This document shows, piece after piece, positions 8,000-17,091 of a stretch of DNA of 64,000 bases. The position numbers were made by a program, and so were the translations under genes. Below the pieces are notes generated by a model. The model made no database searches. It had not been told where the DNA came from and saw only the letters and a program-made list of their open reading frames with translations. The DNA comes from Planctomycetales bacterium (GTDB lineage Bacteria > Planctomycetota > Planctomycetia > Pirellulales > Pirellulaceae). Location of the stretch: the NCBI GenBank assembly GCA_020427005.1, contig JAGQOY010000009.1, forward strand, positions 1-64,000, in the 5' to 3' direction. Position 1 is the first letter of the stretch. The number at the start of each line of letters is the position of its first letter.

Positions 8000-10585
8000 A
8001 TGAACACTAGTTTTCATTCTTGCGTGGCAGTTCTTTGTGGCTTATTTTTTTCCGCCATTACATACTCGCAGTCAATTGTCCAAACCTCTGCTCCGTCTGA
8101 AGAGTGGCCAATTGCCATTCAGCGAGAACACAAGCCTGGAGTTATTTGGTGGATTCCTGGCAGTGCACTCACTAATCGTGACACCAGTTATAACTTAGAA
8201 CAGTTGAGTGAGGCTGGCTTTGGTGGGATGAGCATGGTGCCCATCTACGGAGTTCATGGCGCCGAAGATCGATTCCTGGAACATCTTTCTCCCGAATGGA
8301 ATCGTGAATTCGCCTTTGTATTGCGCGAAGCAAATCGACTCGGTTTGTGGTTGGATCTCACTCCCGGCACTGGATGGAAAATCGGGGGGCCAACGGTCGA
8401 GCTGGATATGGGTGAACAATCCATTCGCTTGGCAAATGGCCAACTCGAAAGCCGTTTTAACCGTGCTAAAGTCAAAAGGGCAGCTCCTGGAGGAGCTGGT
8501 TTGTCCATCGACCCGTACAGCATACATGCGTTAAACAAGTTCCTGAGTAGTTTCTACGAGCGTTTGACTTTACCTGCTGGGTTGGCTCCGCGAGCCTATT
8601 ACCATGACTCGTTCGAGTACGGAGGTAATTGGACCTCGGAATTACCCTACGTATTTCAACGGCAGCATGGTTATGATTTGAGGAACAATGCTGCTGAACT
8701 TTTTAATCAAGGGCTGGATCCCGAAAGAAATGCGCGCGTGCAATTTGATTACCGGGAAACTTTGGACAGCTTGCACTATCAGTTTGTAGAGGCCTTGCGA
8801 TCTGCGGCCCACGAGCATGGTAGTCAATTGCGAGAGCAAGCGCACGGCTCCCCGGCCAATATCCTCGACTTATATGCACTGGCTGACATTCCCGAAACCG
8901 AAGTATTTGGGGCAAACCGATTCGGTGTTCGTGGCCTTCGTCGTGAGGAAGGGTTTGTGCGGCGGGAAAACGATCACGCGCCTTTGGTAAATCGACTAGC
9001 ATCTTCAGCAGCACACATTGGCGGAGGAAAACTAGTCTCGTCGGAGTCATTCACTTGGCTTCGGGAGCACTTTAACACGGCGTTATCGGATATCAAGCCG
9101 GAAATTGATTCGCTTTTCGTAACCGGGGTAAATCACATCTTCTACCACGGCAATTGCTATTCTCCTCAGGATGGGCAATGGCCAGGTTGGCTTTTTTATG
9201 CTTCGACTGAAGTAAACTCGCGGAACGCATTTTGGCGAGACATTTCGGTACTCAATACGTATATTGCTCGCTGTCAATCCATCTTGCAGTCGGGAGAAGC
9301 GGATAATGACGTGCTGTTATATTGGCCATTGGCCGATGTTTACCAGCAAGCAACCCGTGAGCCACATATATTCTTGCGGGTTCATAATCACGAACAATGG
9401 TTGACGGCAACGGCTTGTGGTGAACTCGCCGATCATTTCAGCCACACTGGCGTTCAGTTTGATTTTGTATCGGATCGATTTCTTCAAAATATCCAAATCG
9501 TCGATGGAAAACTGGTGCTTGGGAATTCCATATACAAGGCAATAGTTGTTCCCCCATGCCAATATATGTCCACCGATTCGTTGGCAAGGCTGTCAGATCT
9601 GGCGACTGCCGGTGCAGTAGTTTGTTTCTGTGCGCCAGGCCCAAGCGATGTGCCAGGTCTGGGGCACTTGGAAACTCGTCGTCGCGAATTCCAAGCCGTC
9701 AAATTGAAACTGGAAACCGATGGACTAGCCAGCTCAGTTGATGTGGAACATGTAGGTCAGTGGCTGGCACAGCATGGCATCGAAAATGAATCTTTGGTCG
9801 GTAGTGGCTTGCAGTTGATTCGGCGACGGGTTGATCAAGGTGTGTATTACTTTGTTACGAACCTTTCCGACCAGGATTTCTCCAGTTGGGCGGTAGTGTC
9901 TCGTCCCTTCGTCGAGGCCCTTCGATTAGATCCCATGCTAGGGAGAATTGGTCGCATCGAAAACCGCCCATCGCAAAAAGAAGTTTTCTTACAGTTGGCT
10001 AGTGGTGAAAGTACGATACTCTTTTTGTCCAATCAGCAACGCAATGAAGTTGGCGAGTGGGTAACCTGGGAAGCTGATGGCAGAGAGATTTCTATCGAGG
10101 GACCATGGCAGGTCGAATTCATAGCAGGTGGACCGAACTTGCCATCAAATTTCGAAACAGAAGAGCTTGGAAGCTGGACAAGTTCAAGTGCATCTGCGGA
10201 AAGCTTTGCTGGGACAGCTCGCTACCGGTGTACGTTTGAATTAACCGATGCCTGTTGGGCGTCAAAATTGAAATTGGGGGATGTAAGAGAAACTGCTCGA
10301 GTATTCCTCGACGAGACTCTTGTGCAAACGTTGGTAGCCAATCCATTTGAGTGCCAAATTCCAAATTTGAGTGCTGGAAAGCACTCGCTAGAAATCGAGG
10401 TAACGAACTTGTCTGCCAACAGAATCCGAGATCTAGATTTGAGAAAAATTGAGTGGAAGAAGTTCTACGATATCAATTACGTGAATCTAGATTACAAACC
10501 GTTTGATGCATCGGCTTGGCCGATACGCCCTAGTGGACTACTCGGTCCTGTTACTCTGCAACCTCTGCGAGCGCTCACTCAGTAA
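8000..10585 (+). CDS. Secreted GH106-like glycoside hydrolase (alpha-L-rhamnosidase family)
   Basis: Probable extracytoplasmic glycosidase of 861 residues. A signal peptide covers about residues 1-24. The catalytic TIM-barrel begins with VIWWIPGSALTN and GGMSMVPIYGVHGAEDRF, which match the start of GH106 enzymes, and continues with LWLDLTPGTGWKIGGP. The C-terminal third contains a jelly-roll region (about 700-830, GTARYRCTFELTD...) and the end motif PSGLLGPVTLQ, also typical of the family. It is somewhat shorter than many GH106 proteins (about 1,000). I start at the ATG at 8000; a TTG nine bases upstream is in frame. The real sugar specificity is inferred, not seen. Confidence 0.8.
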   Translation: MNTSFHSCVAVLCGLFFSAITYSQSIVQTSAPSEEWPIAIQREHKPGVIWWIPGSALTNRDTSYNLEQLSEAGFGGMSMVPIYGVHGAEDRFLEHLSPEWNREFAFVLREANRLGLWLDLTPGTGWKIGGPTVELDMGEQSIRLANGQLESRFNRAKVKRAAPGGAGLSIDPYSIHALNKFLSSFYERLTLPAGLAPRAYYHDSFEYGGNWTSELPYVFQRQHGYDLRNNAAELFNQGLDPERNARVQFDYRETLDSLHYQFVEALRSAAHEHGSQLREQAHGSPANILDLYALADIPETEVFGANRFGVRGLRREEGFVRRENDHAPLVNRLASSAAHIGGGKLVSSESFTWLREHFNTALSDIKPEIDSLFVTGVNHIFYHGNCYSPQDGQWPGWLFYASTEVNSRNAFWRDISVLNTYIARCQSILQSGEADNDVLLYWPLADVYQQATREPHIFLRVHNHEQWLTATACGELADHFSHTGVQFDFVSDRFLQNIQIVDGKLVLGNSIYKAIVVPPCQYMSTDSLARLSDLATAGAVVCFCAPGPSDVPGLGHLETRRREFQAVKLKLETDGLASSVDVEHVGQWLAQHGIENESLVGSGLQLIRRRVDQGVYYFVTNLSDQDFSSWAVVSRPFVEALRLDPMLGRIGRIENRPSQKEVFLQLASGESTILFLSNQQRNEVGEWVTWEADGREISIEGPWQVEFIAGGPNLPSNFETEELGSWTSSSASAESFAGTARYRCTFELTDACWASKLKLGDVRETARVFLDETLVQTLVANPFECQIPNLSAGKHSLEIEVTNLSANRIRDLDLRKIEWKKFYDINYVNLDYKPFDASAWPIRPSGLLGPVTLQPLRALTQ

Positions 10586-10662
10586 TCGACCAATGTGCAC
10601 CCCTTGGGGATCGATCGATTTCAGCGTGGCAGGTAACTGATTTTCGCACCCATGCAGGCAAA

Positions 10663-11730
10663 ATGTTAGACAATTTTCTAGCCGTCGCGACGTCCATAAT
10701 TGTGTTCGCACTTTTTCAAGTAGCCAACACTCCGATGCCCAGAGGTGACCGGAGCGTCGGATATAGCTTTTTGTTAATTCTTCTGTGCCTTTTATTTGTA
10801 ATCTGCTCAGGACTTTTGGCCGTGACATTAGCTTGGCACAAACGTTTTGGTGGGCCGCATTCCAACATTGTTTGGCAGAATACAGCCATTGCCAGCGGTT
10901 GGCTAGCATTATCTCTTGCTACATTAGCCGGAGTCGCCTTCCTGGTTGAATGGCACGCAGGAGATTTTCCAGTCACCCTCCGCTGGCTCTCCCAGACGCA
11001 AGTTTTTGTGTGGTTGCCCGCCTTGTTCCTGTTTCCCGTTTTTTGGCAAGTCAATTTCGGACGGCCCGATCAGAGCCTGCCACCATTGATGCGGCTGCTA
11101 ACTGGAGCTGGATTTTTGATCAGCATTGGGATGTGTTGCATGCTACTATGGGGTTGGTGGCATATGACCGTTCAGCGCCACTCAGAAATGGCAAACCGAA
11201 TTTTTGAACGCAATGAAAAGCGATTCAACGAGAACCTGCAGTTCATAGCTGAGCAACCTGACGACGGTCCCCTGGTGAACCTGTTGTCGTTGGCTGGAAA
11301 ATTTCAGGAAAGGGAAGTACGTGATGCAGCAGTGGCGAAAATAAAGACGAATCCTGATTGGGAGCAGGAATTAATCCAGCTGCTCACAAACTCCTCATTT
11401 CAGTCGGAAGTTTACGATTTTATGGATGGGAACCTCGTCGATCACCCCAATGACTTTGTAGGCCCCATGAAAACTAGCCTAAAACGGACAGCTGAGGCAA
11501 TCCAACTGGAAATCTCAAATTCCAGCCATCTGCAACCTTGGAGCATGGAGCATTTTGGTATTGAACGTTGCTTGCGGGCGATTGACCAACAGTTCGTTCA
11601 TCTTCCCAAGGCTGAGTTTCGAGAGGAGGTGCAGGCCATTCAGCGGGCACTTCAAAGATCCGATACGGCTAAGGTTCCAAGATTCTCAACGCTAATAGCC
11701 GTAGATACTTGGTTGCAGGTCCATCCCTAA
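10663..11730 (+). CDS. Membrane protein with HEAT-like C-terminal half, unknown function
   Basis: A 355-residue protein I do not recognise. The first 180 residues hold about five hydrophobic helices (near residues 6-22, 33-55, 68-90, 105-125, 140-160). The remainder is soluble and helical, with a run of alternating helices around LVNLLSLAGKFQEREVRDAA and DWEQELIQLLTNSSF that resembles HEAT-type repeats of the kind that carry protein contacts. It lies 77 bp after the GH106-like gene in the same direction and may share a transcript. Convergent with the next gene, 35 bp apart. Confidence 0.6.
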   Translation: MLDNFLAVATSIIVFALFQVANTPMPRGDRSVGYSFLLILLCLLFVICSGLLAVTLAWHKRFGGPHSNIVWQNTAIASGWLALSLATLAGVAFLVEWHAGDFPVTLRWLSQTQVFVWLPALFLFPVFWQVNFGRPDQSLPPLMRLLTGAGFLISIGMCCMLLWGWWHMTVQRHSEMANRIFERNEKRFNENLQFIAEQPDDGPLVNLLSLAGKFQEREVRDAAVAKIKTNPDWEQELIQLLTNSSFQSEVYDFMDGNLVDHPNDFVGPMKTSLKRTAEAIQLEISNSSHLQPWSMEHFGIERCLRAIDQQFVHLPKAEFREEVQAIQRALQRSDTAKVPRFSTLIAVDTWLQVHP

Positions 11731-11765
11731 TCCCCAAAGTTAGGCTCAACTTGCGCGGCGAGCAA

Positions 11766-12635
11766 CTAATAGAATTCGATGGTTCTATTATTGATTTCAA
11801 AACGCCAATTTGGAGCCTGCTCAGTCCTAACTGCCGTAGCGATTGTGAGCAATACGTAACGACGTCTCGCTAGCGCGATGCCCGTTACTTGCTCCCAATC
11901 TTCGAGAGCAGGTATATCAATAATGAGCTTGCACGCTCCTCCCCCGAACTCATAAGAAAATCGAGCCTGCTCGTTGCTGCTCGAGTACTCGATGGCGCCT
12001 CCACTACCTTGCGAGTAAAAACGAACTTGTGGGCTATCAACGTCAGGCTGTCGATATTGCATGGCCAAGTCGTTCGCAATGTTTTTCAATTCATTGCGTA
12101 ATTCTTCGTCACCATTGGGCAACAGATTTCCCATTCCGTCTCTGTACTGGCGGTACAGTCCGGAATTGCCATCGGCTTCAGTCAGCGCGAGATCGGATTG
12201 TGATTCATGGATTACCGAAGGTGAGTCGGCTGTCGCCATGGGCATGTCAATGGGTTCGTTCTCACCAACCTTGGTACCTGCCTCTAACTTTCTGAAGTAC
12301 ATCCAGTGGCAGCAGCTGGGTGAAAATGGAATTTCCAGACGGTACTCGGCTGGTGGCCAAACGAGTGTATCCCAGAGCAACCGTACACTGCCACACAGTT
12401 TCGATGCGAGCTCTTGATTTTCAACCAGTACGGCGTCACTTAGGCGCAGAAGTCGGTAGTTGGTGTAATTCTTATATCCTGAAGATGGCAACCATACTGA
12501 CAGCTGCTGACAATCAGGATAACGAACAAACCTAGCCGTTAGCGTGCCGACTTGGCCAGGCTCTGGACCGACATTTTGAATGCTAGTAACTTCGATGATC
12601 CCCTTGAACAAGGAGGGAATCTCAGGCACATCCAT
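11766..12635 (-). CDS. Hypothetical protein, last gene of the EF-P/DgkA group
   Basis: A 289-residue protein with no signal peptide or membrane segment and no motif I recognise. The sequence has a beta-rich N-terminal part (FKGIIEVTSIQNVGPEPGQVG...), a low-complexity middle (about 125-165), and a C-terminal part ending in RFEINNRTIEFY. It follows dgkA by 53 bp and efp on the same strand, so the three may be cotranscribed. No function can be proposed. Confidence 0.6.
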   Translation of the reverse strand: MDVPEIPSLFKGIIEVTSIQNVGPEPGQVGTLTARFVRYPDCQQLSVWLPSSGYKNYTNYRLLRLSDAVLVENQELASKLCGSVRLLWDTLVWPPAEYRLEIPFSPSCCHWMYFRKLEAGTKVGENEPIDMPMATADSPSVIHESQSDLALTEADGNSGLYRQYRDGMGNLLPNGDEELRNELKNIANDLAMQYRQPDVDSPQVRFYSQGSGGAIEYSSSNEQARFSYEFGGGACKLIIDIPALEDWEQVTGIALARRRYVLLTIATAVRTEQAPNWRFEINNRTIEFY

Positions 12636-12688
12636 ATGTTTTCATCCGGTTCAATTCGCTCAATAGCAAGTATAGAAACGCCAAGTTC

Positions 12689-13066
12689 TTAACTAATGGC
12701 ACCTGCAACGGTGAGCAACTCGATGGCTCGTCCCCCAAGAATAATTATGCCTACAATCGCAGCACAAATACTCATCACCAGTACGGCCGCGCTTGCCATG
12801 TCCAGAGAATTTCCCACATGAGGATTGTGGTCCGGGCTAAGTCCTCGGGCCATCGATTCTAGGGCGCTATTCATTAACTCAAGTGAGAGTACCGCTCCAA
12901 TGCAGATCAACAGAGTGCACGTTTGCCACCAAGAACATTGCAGCAAGCACGCCGCAATGATGACGATGATCGCTATCGGTACATGCACATAGAAACTTGT
13001 TTGCCCTTGGACCCCTAAGCCAAGTCCGACAATGGCATTACGAAACTTGGTAACCCAATGCTGCAT
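12689..13066 (-). CDS. dgkA: Diacylglycerol / undecaprenol kinase
   Basis: Small inner-membrane lipid kinase that phosphorylates diacylglycerol or undecaprenol using ATP, recycling lipid by-products of envelope synthesis. The 125-residue protein has the family length, with three to four transmembrane helices. It carries the conserved block SLELMNSALESMA (the ExxNxAxE motif) followed by HNPHVGNSLDMASAAV, where the family normally has a (K)D-x-A-S/G-A-A-V motif. The usual Lys before Asp is Leu here. It lies between efp and a hypothetical gene on the same strand. Whether the substrate is diacylglycerol or undecaprenol cannot be told. Confidence 0.85.
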   Translation of the reverse strand: MQHWVTKFRNAIVGLGLGVQGQTSFYVHVPIAIIVIIAACLLQCSWWQTCTLLICIGAVLSLELMNSALESMARGLSPDHNPHVGNSLDMASAAVLVMSICAAIVGIIILGGRAIELLTVAGAIS

Positions 13067-13128
13067 GGCAACACTTTGGCCTACGAATTGACAATTGAGG
13101 CGGGAAGTTTGGCAAGTGAATTTGAGTG

Positions 13129-13698
13129 TTAGTTGCTAACTCGTTCTACATACTCACCGGTGCGAGTATCGATCTTGATGACGTTCCCTTCTTTGATGAA
13201 GCCAGGCACGGTAAACTCCGCGCCAGTCTCAACGGTTGCAGGTTTCGTTACGTTGGTAGCAGTATCGCCCTTGGCGCCAGGATCGCACTGGGTGACTAGT
13301 AGTTCCACCTGAATCGGAGGAGTCATAGTAATCGGACTGCCATTGAACAGCATGATGGCGCATTTCATTCCATCTTTTAGATATTTCCAAGCATCGTCGA
13401 CTTGGTCTGCTGACAACTCGTACTGTTCGAAGGTCTCATCCTGCATGAAAACGAATGTATCCGCTTGTTTGTACAGATACTGAACTGATATTTCCTCGAT
13501 ATCCGCAGCTTCGAGTTCATCTCCCCCCTTATAAGTCCGATCCAAAACGGTTCCGCGAAGCAGATTTCGTAGCTTGCACTTATACAAGGCGTTACCTTTA
13601 CCAGGTTTGACAAAGTTCATTTCGATCATCAAATAGGGCTCCCCATCGATCTGAACTTTCAGTCCTTTTCGGAAATCGTTGGTCTTATAGTTGGCCAC
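13129..13698 (-). CDS. efp: Translation elongation factor P
   Basis: EF-P binds between the P and E sites of the ribosome and relieves stalling at polyproline. The 189-residue protein has the family's three beta domains. The loop KPGKGNA places a lysine at residue 34, the position that is beta-lysylated in bacteria with EpmA/EpmB. The start is GTG at 13698, backed by AAGGA six nt upstream. The gene for the aminomutase EpmB is directly divergent, 73 bp away, which supports beta-lysylation of this EF-P. EpmA, the ligase, is not in the window. Confidence 0.97.
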   Translation of the reverse strand: MANYKTNDFRKGLKVQIDGEPYLMIEMNFVKPGKGNALYKCKLRNLLRGTVLDRTYKGGDELEAADIEEISVQYLYKQADTFVFMQDETFEQYELSADQVDDAWKYLKDGMKCAIMLFNGSPITMTPPIQVELLVTQCDPGAKGDTATNVTKPATVETGAEFTVPGFIKEGNVIKIDTRTGEYVERVSN

Positions 13699-13771
13699 GG
13701 GTAATCCTTATCTATATTGTTGGGGGCTCTGGATAGAATGGTTTGGCTGCGGGTTGTTCAGTAAACGACTT

Positions 13772-14875
13772 ATGGAAACCGCGTTTGATAAAATCGGAAA
13801 ATTTTCCGGAGATCACGCCCCGCAGCGGGATATTCATTACGAAAAAGGCCAGGAAATGCAGAGGGTGATTTTAGCGAGTAAAACCGGAGCTGTCGAAGGC
13901 AGTTCTCGGGAACTGGCCGATTGGCAGCAATCTCTTCGATTGGCATACCGCACGCAAGCTGAATTGTTGGCTGCAGTCGGGCTCGGCACTGAGAATTTTT
14001 CGAGTGCGCAGACCAACTTTCCCATTCTGGCGCCTCGAGAATTTGTAAATCGGATGGAGTATGGTAACCCGAACGATCCACTGTTGTTGCAAGTGTTGGA
14101 GACTGAACAAGAGTCTCAATCCGACATCGGAGAATTGGACCCCGTTGGTGATATGGCTAGTTACCGTGGCGGTTTACTGCTTCAGAAGTACGCGCATCGA
14201 GTTTTGCTGATCGCGAGTGGAGTGTGTGCGATTCATTGCCGGTACTGCTTCCGCAGGCATTTCCCCTATGCGGCGCTCTCGCGGGGGCAAGAGGGATTGC
14301 ACCGAGCGTTAGTTGACATCTCCAGCGATGAAAGTATCCAAGAAGTGATACTCTCGGGTGGTGACCCATTGATGCTGCCGGACAAGCATTTAAAGTGGCT
14401 AGTCGACGAAATTGACGCTATTTCACATGTGCAGCGTATTCGACTGCATACACGGCTTCCGGTTGTGATACCTAGTCGAGTATGTGACGCATTATGCGAT
14501 TGGCTCAAACAGGTTCGCTCGGCCGTATACATTGTCTTGCACGTAAATCATGCCAATGAAATTGACTTGAATGTGACCCGTGCTATTCGACTGCTTCGCA
14601 GCCAAGGTGTGCAGCTGCTAAATCAGGCGGTGTTGCTACGCGGGGTGAATGATTCGGTAGAGGCTCAGGTTGAACTGTGTAAGCAACTTATCAACTTGCA
14701 GGTCATACCTTACTACCTGCATTTGCTCGATCCTGTCAGGAATGCGATGCATTTTAACGTTTCGCTGCCCGAGGGCCTGGCAATAATTGACGCAATGCAA
14801 CGGGAATTACCGGGATATGCAGTACCCAATCTTGTACGCGAAGTATGCGGCGAAAAATCGAAGGTGCGAGTGTAA
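13772..14875 (+). CDS. epmB: EF-P-(R)-beta-lysine synthase (lysine 2,3-aminomutase-like)
   Basis: Radical-SAM, PLP-dependent enzyme that turns L-lysine into (R)-beta-lysine for modification of EF-P. The 367-residue protein has the iron-sulfur motif CAIHCRYC (Cys152, Cys156, Cys159) and the C-terminal NLVREVCGEKSK, where the lysine matches the PLP-binding position of the family. Length is close to E. coli EpmB (342), shorter than true lysine 2,3-aminomutases of clostridia. I use the ATG at 13772; an in-frame TTG at 13691 would overlap the start of efp on the other strand. Head-to-head with efp suggests shared control. Confidence 0.93.
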   Translation: METAFDKIGKFSGDHAPQRDIHYEKGQEMQRVILASKTGAVEGSSRELADWQQSLRLAYRTQAELLAAVGLGTENFSSAQTNFPILAPREFVNRMEYGNPNDPLLLQVLETEQESQSDIGELDPVGDMASYRGGLLLQKYAHRVLLIASGVCAIHCRYCFRRHFPYAALSRGQEGLHRALVDISSDESIQEVILSGGDPLMLPDKHLKWLVDEIDAISHVQRIRLHTRLPVVIPSRVCDALCDWLKQVRSAVYIVLHVNHANEIDLNVTRAIRLLRSQGVQLLNQAVLLRGVNDSVEAQVELCKQLINLQVIPYYLHLLDPVRNAMHFNVSLPEGLAIIDAMQRELPGYAVPNLVREVCGEKSKVRV

Positions 14876-14932
14876 CCCCAGCGGATGGATCGGCTAAAAT
14901 ATCCGAGAACCAATGCACAAGGAATCGAGAAA

Positions 14933-16876
14933 ATGATTAACACTCCTGTTACGTCAGATCGTATCAGAACTGCCTCACAATTGGCCGCTTTCTGCCTTTG
15001 TATCTTGGCAATGCGCTGGATCACGGTTTCAGCCCATGGTGCCGAACGACCGAATATCGTTTGGCTAATTTCAGAAGACAATTCCGTCCACTATCTCAAA
15101 CTATATGACCCGCATGGTGCAGAAACACCTCGCATCGCTGCGCTTGCCAAGCACGGGTTGCAGTTTCAGAACGCATTCTCGTGCGCACCGGTCTGTTCCG
15201 TAGCGCGCACAACATTAATGACAGGTTGTTACGCTCCAAGAATTGGCACTCAGTACCATCGTCGCGCGGTTTCTGTACCTATGCCTGAGGGTGTCAAAAT
15301 GTTCCCGGCATTGCTCAGAGATGCAGGTTACTACACGAGTAACAATAACAAAAAAGACTATAACGCCGATGAAACTCCAGGCACATGGGACGAGTCGTCC
15401 CGCACTGCTTCATGGCGTGGACGACAACCGAATCAACCCTTTTTTCACATGCAGAGTTTTCCTGCCTCTCACGAGAGCTCTTTGCATTTCACTCGCCAGC
15501 AGTTTGAAACGCAGGCTACTGAGACGGACCCACTGAATGTCTTTGTGGCACCTTATCACCCGGACACCGATTTGTTTCGATACACGGTCGCCAAATACCA
15601 TGACAACATCCAGATCATCGATGGATTAATCGGTGAGGTAGTGGACCAACTACAAGAAGACAAACAACTGGATGATACATTTATTTTCTATTTCGGCGAT
15701 CATGGTGGTGTTTTGCCTCGGGGTAAAGGGTACGCCTACGAAAGCGGGCTGCATGTTCCGTTGGTGGTCTATGTGCCGGATAACTTCAAACATCTATCTC
15801 CTTGGACAACGGGTGAAAAAGTTTCGGGCATGGTGCAATTTGTCGACTTTGGGGCCACAACTCTGCAGTTAGCAGGCGTACCGATTCCGATGGAGAAGAT
15901 CGAAGGAAGACCATTTTTGGGAACTGGAGTATCAGCAAATGACGTGATCTCAAGGCAAAATGCCTTTGGCTATGCGGATCGATTTGATGAGAAATATGAT
16001 CTCGTGAGAACTTTGCGTCATGGTCGTTTCGAGTACGTACGAAGCTTTCAGCCTTTTAACTTCGATGGTCTCCAAAACAACTACCGGTACATCATGTTGG
16101 CCTATCAGGAATGGCGTGAACTACATGGAACGGGCGATCTGAATTCAATTCAAAGTCAATTCTTTGAAGCTCGGCCCGCTGAGTTGTTATTTGATATTGA
16201 CGCTGATCCGCACGAGGTTCGCAACCTGGCTCAGGATCCACAATACTCCAATGAACTTTTGGCAATGCGCCAGGAATTGCAAGCTCAGCTCAAGAGCATG
16301 CCAGATTTGAGTTTTTATCCTGAAAGCTATTTGGTTGCCACAGCTTTCGAAAATCCGGTTGGGTTTGGACAATCACATCTTGAAGATATTGCGCGCTACA
16401 TTGACATCGCCGATTTAGTATTGCAAGACGCAGCTAGCGCCCAAGCAGGGATTCGTAAAGCGCTTGCCTCGGAAGACTGGTTGGATCGGTACTGGGGGCT
16501 GATTTGCTGCAGTACTTTCGGCTCTGAGGCAGATGCGTTTTATGAAACTGCGAAAAAACTTGCAGCTGTCGATTCCAATCGCCTGGTGCGTGTACGAGCG
16601 GCGGAGTTCCTAAGCCTGTCGGGCCAACAAGATCCTCGGCCGGTTATTATGGATTGCCTACAGCATTGTGAAGACGGAGTCGAGACAAATTTAATTCTTA
16701 ACACCGTTGTATTGCTACGTGACAGTGGAGCCCAAGCGGAGTGGAAATTTCAAGATTCGGATGTCACACCCTCCGCAACCAAAGATGAAAATGTGCGGCG
16801 TCGCCTTAGTTATCTGACAAGTCTCGACCGCATTCCCGTCGATCCACAAGGTCGCAATCGTAGAAGCATCCGATGA
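14933..16876 (+). CDS. Secreted sulfatase with variant CSVAR motif
   Basis: Sulfatase-family protein of 647 residues with an N-terminal hydrophobic signal (about 15-36), then RPNIVWLISEDNS with metal-binding acidic residues and, at residue 88, CSVAR where the formylglycine motif CxP/AxR is expected. The third position is Val rather than Pro or Ala. Later conserved sulfatase blocks are present (DTFIFYFGDHGG, GKGYAYESGLHVPLVVY). The C-terminal 150 residues (after LSFYPESY) add a helical extension not needed for catalysis. I chose the ATG at 14933 because AAGGAA lies eight to ten nt upstream; the frame extends 16 codons further. It probably acts on a sulfated polysaccharide, but the substrate is unknown. 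Confidence 0.87.
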   Translation: MINTPVTSDRIRTASQLAAFCLCILAMRWITVSAHGAERPNIVWLISEDNSVHYLKLYDPHGAETPRIAALAKHGLQFQNAFSCAPVCSVARTTLMTGCYAPRIGTQYHRRAVSVPMPEGVKMFPALLRDAGYYTSNNNKKDYNADETPGTWDESSRTASWRGRQPNQPFFHMQSFPASHESSLHFTRQQFETQATETDPLNVFVAPYHPDTDLFRYTVAKYHDNIQIIDGLIGEVVDQLQEDKQLDDTFIFYFGDHGGVLPRGKGYAYESGLHVPLVVYVPDNFKHLSPWTTGEKVSGMVQFVDFGATTLQLAGVPIPMEKIEGRPFLGTGVSANDVISRQNAFGYADRFDEKYDLVRTLRHGRFEYVRSFQPFNFDGLQNNYRYIMLAYQEWRELHGTGDLNSIQSQFFEARPAELLFDIDADPHEVRNLAQDPQYSNELLAMRQELQAQLKSMPDLSFYPESYLVATAFENPVGFGQSHLEDIARYIDIADLVLQDAASAQAGIRKALASEDWLDRYWGLICCSTFGSEADAFYETAKKLAAVDSNRLVRVRAAEFLSLSGQQDPRPVIMDCLQHCEDGVETNLILNTVVLLRDSGAQAEWKFQDSDVTPSATKDENVRRRLSYLTSLDRIPVDPQGRNRRSIR

Positions 16877-17091
16877 ACCAAACGGGAACAACTTTTAAAC
16901 ACGCAAAATCAACCAACCGATGTTTTGGCTTGCATGGGAATGCGATCTAGTTCCAGCCCCCATCTGGTTGGAAATCTTAACCCGGGTAACATGGTTTATT
17001 GACCGGCGTCTGGCTGGATTGATGCGTATGGGGGTGCGCTACTCAGCACTTCCTGAACGATTCGAGGTACTGTCTAGAGAGAGTTAGAGCC

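Noticed and set aside
13691..13771. Upstream TTG extension of epmB
   Set aside because: It would overlap the start of efp on the other strand and adds residues unlike the family N-terminus; ATG 13772 is preferred.
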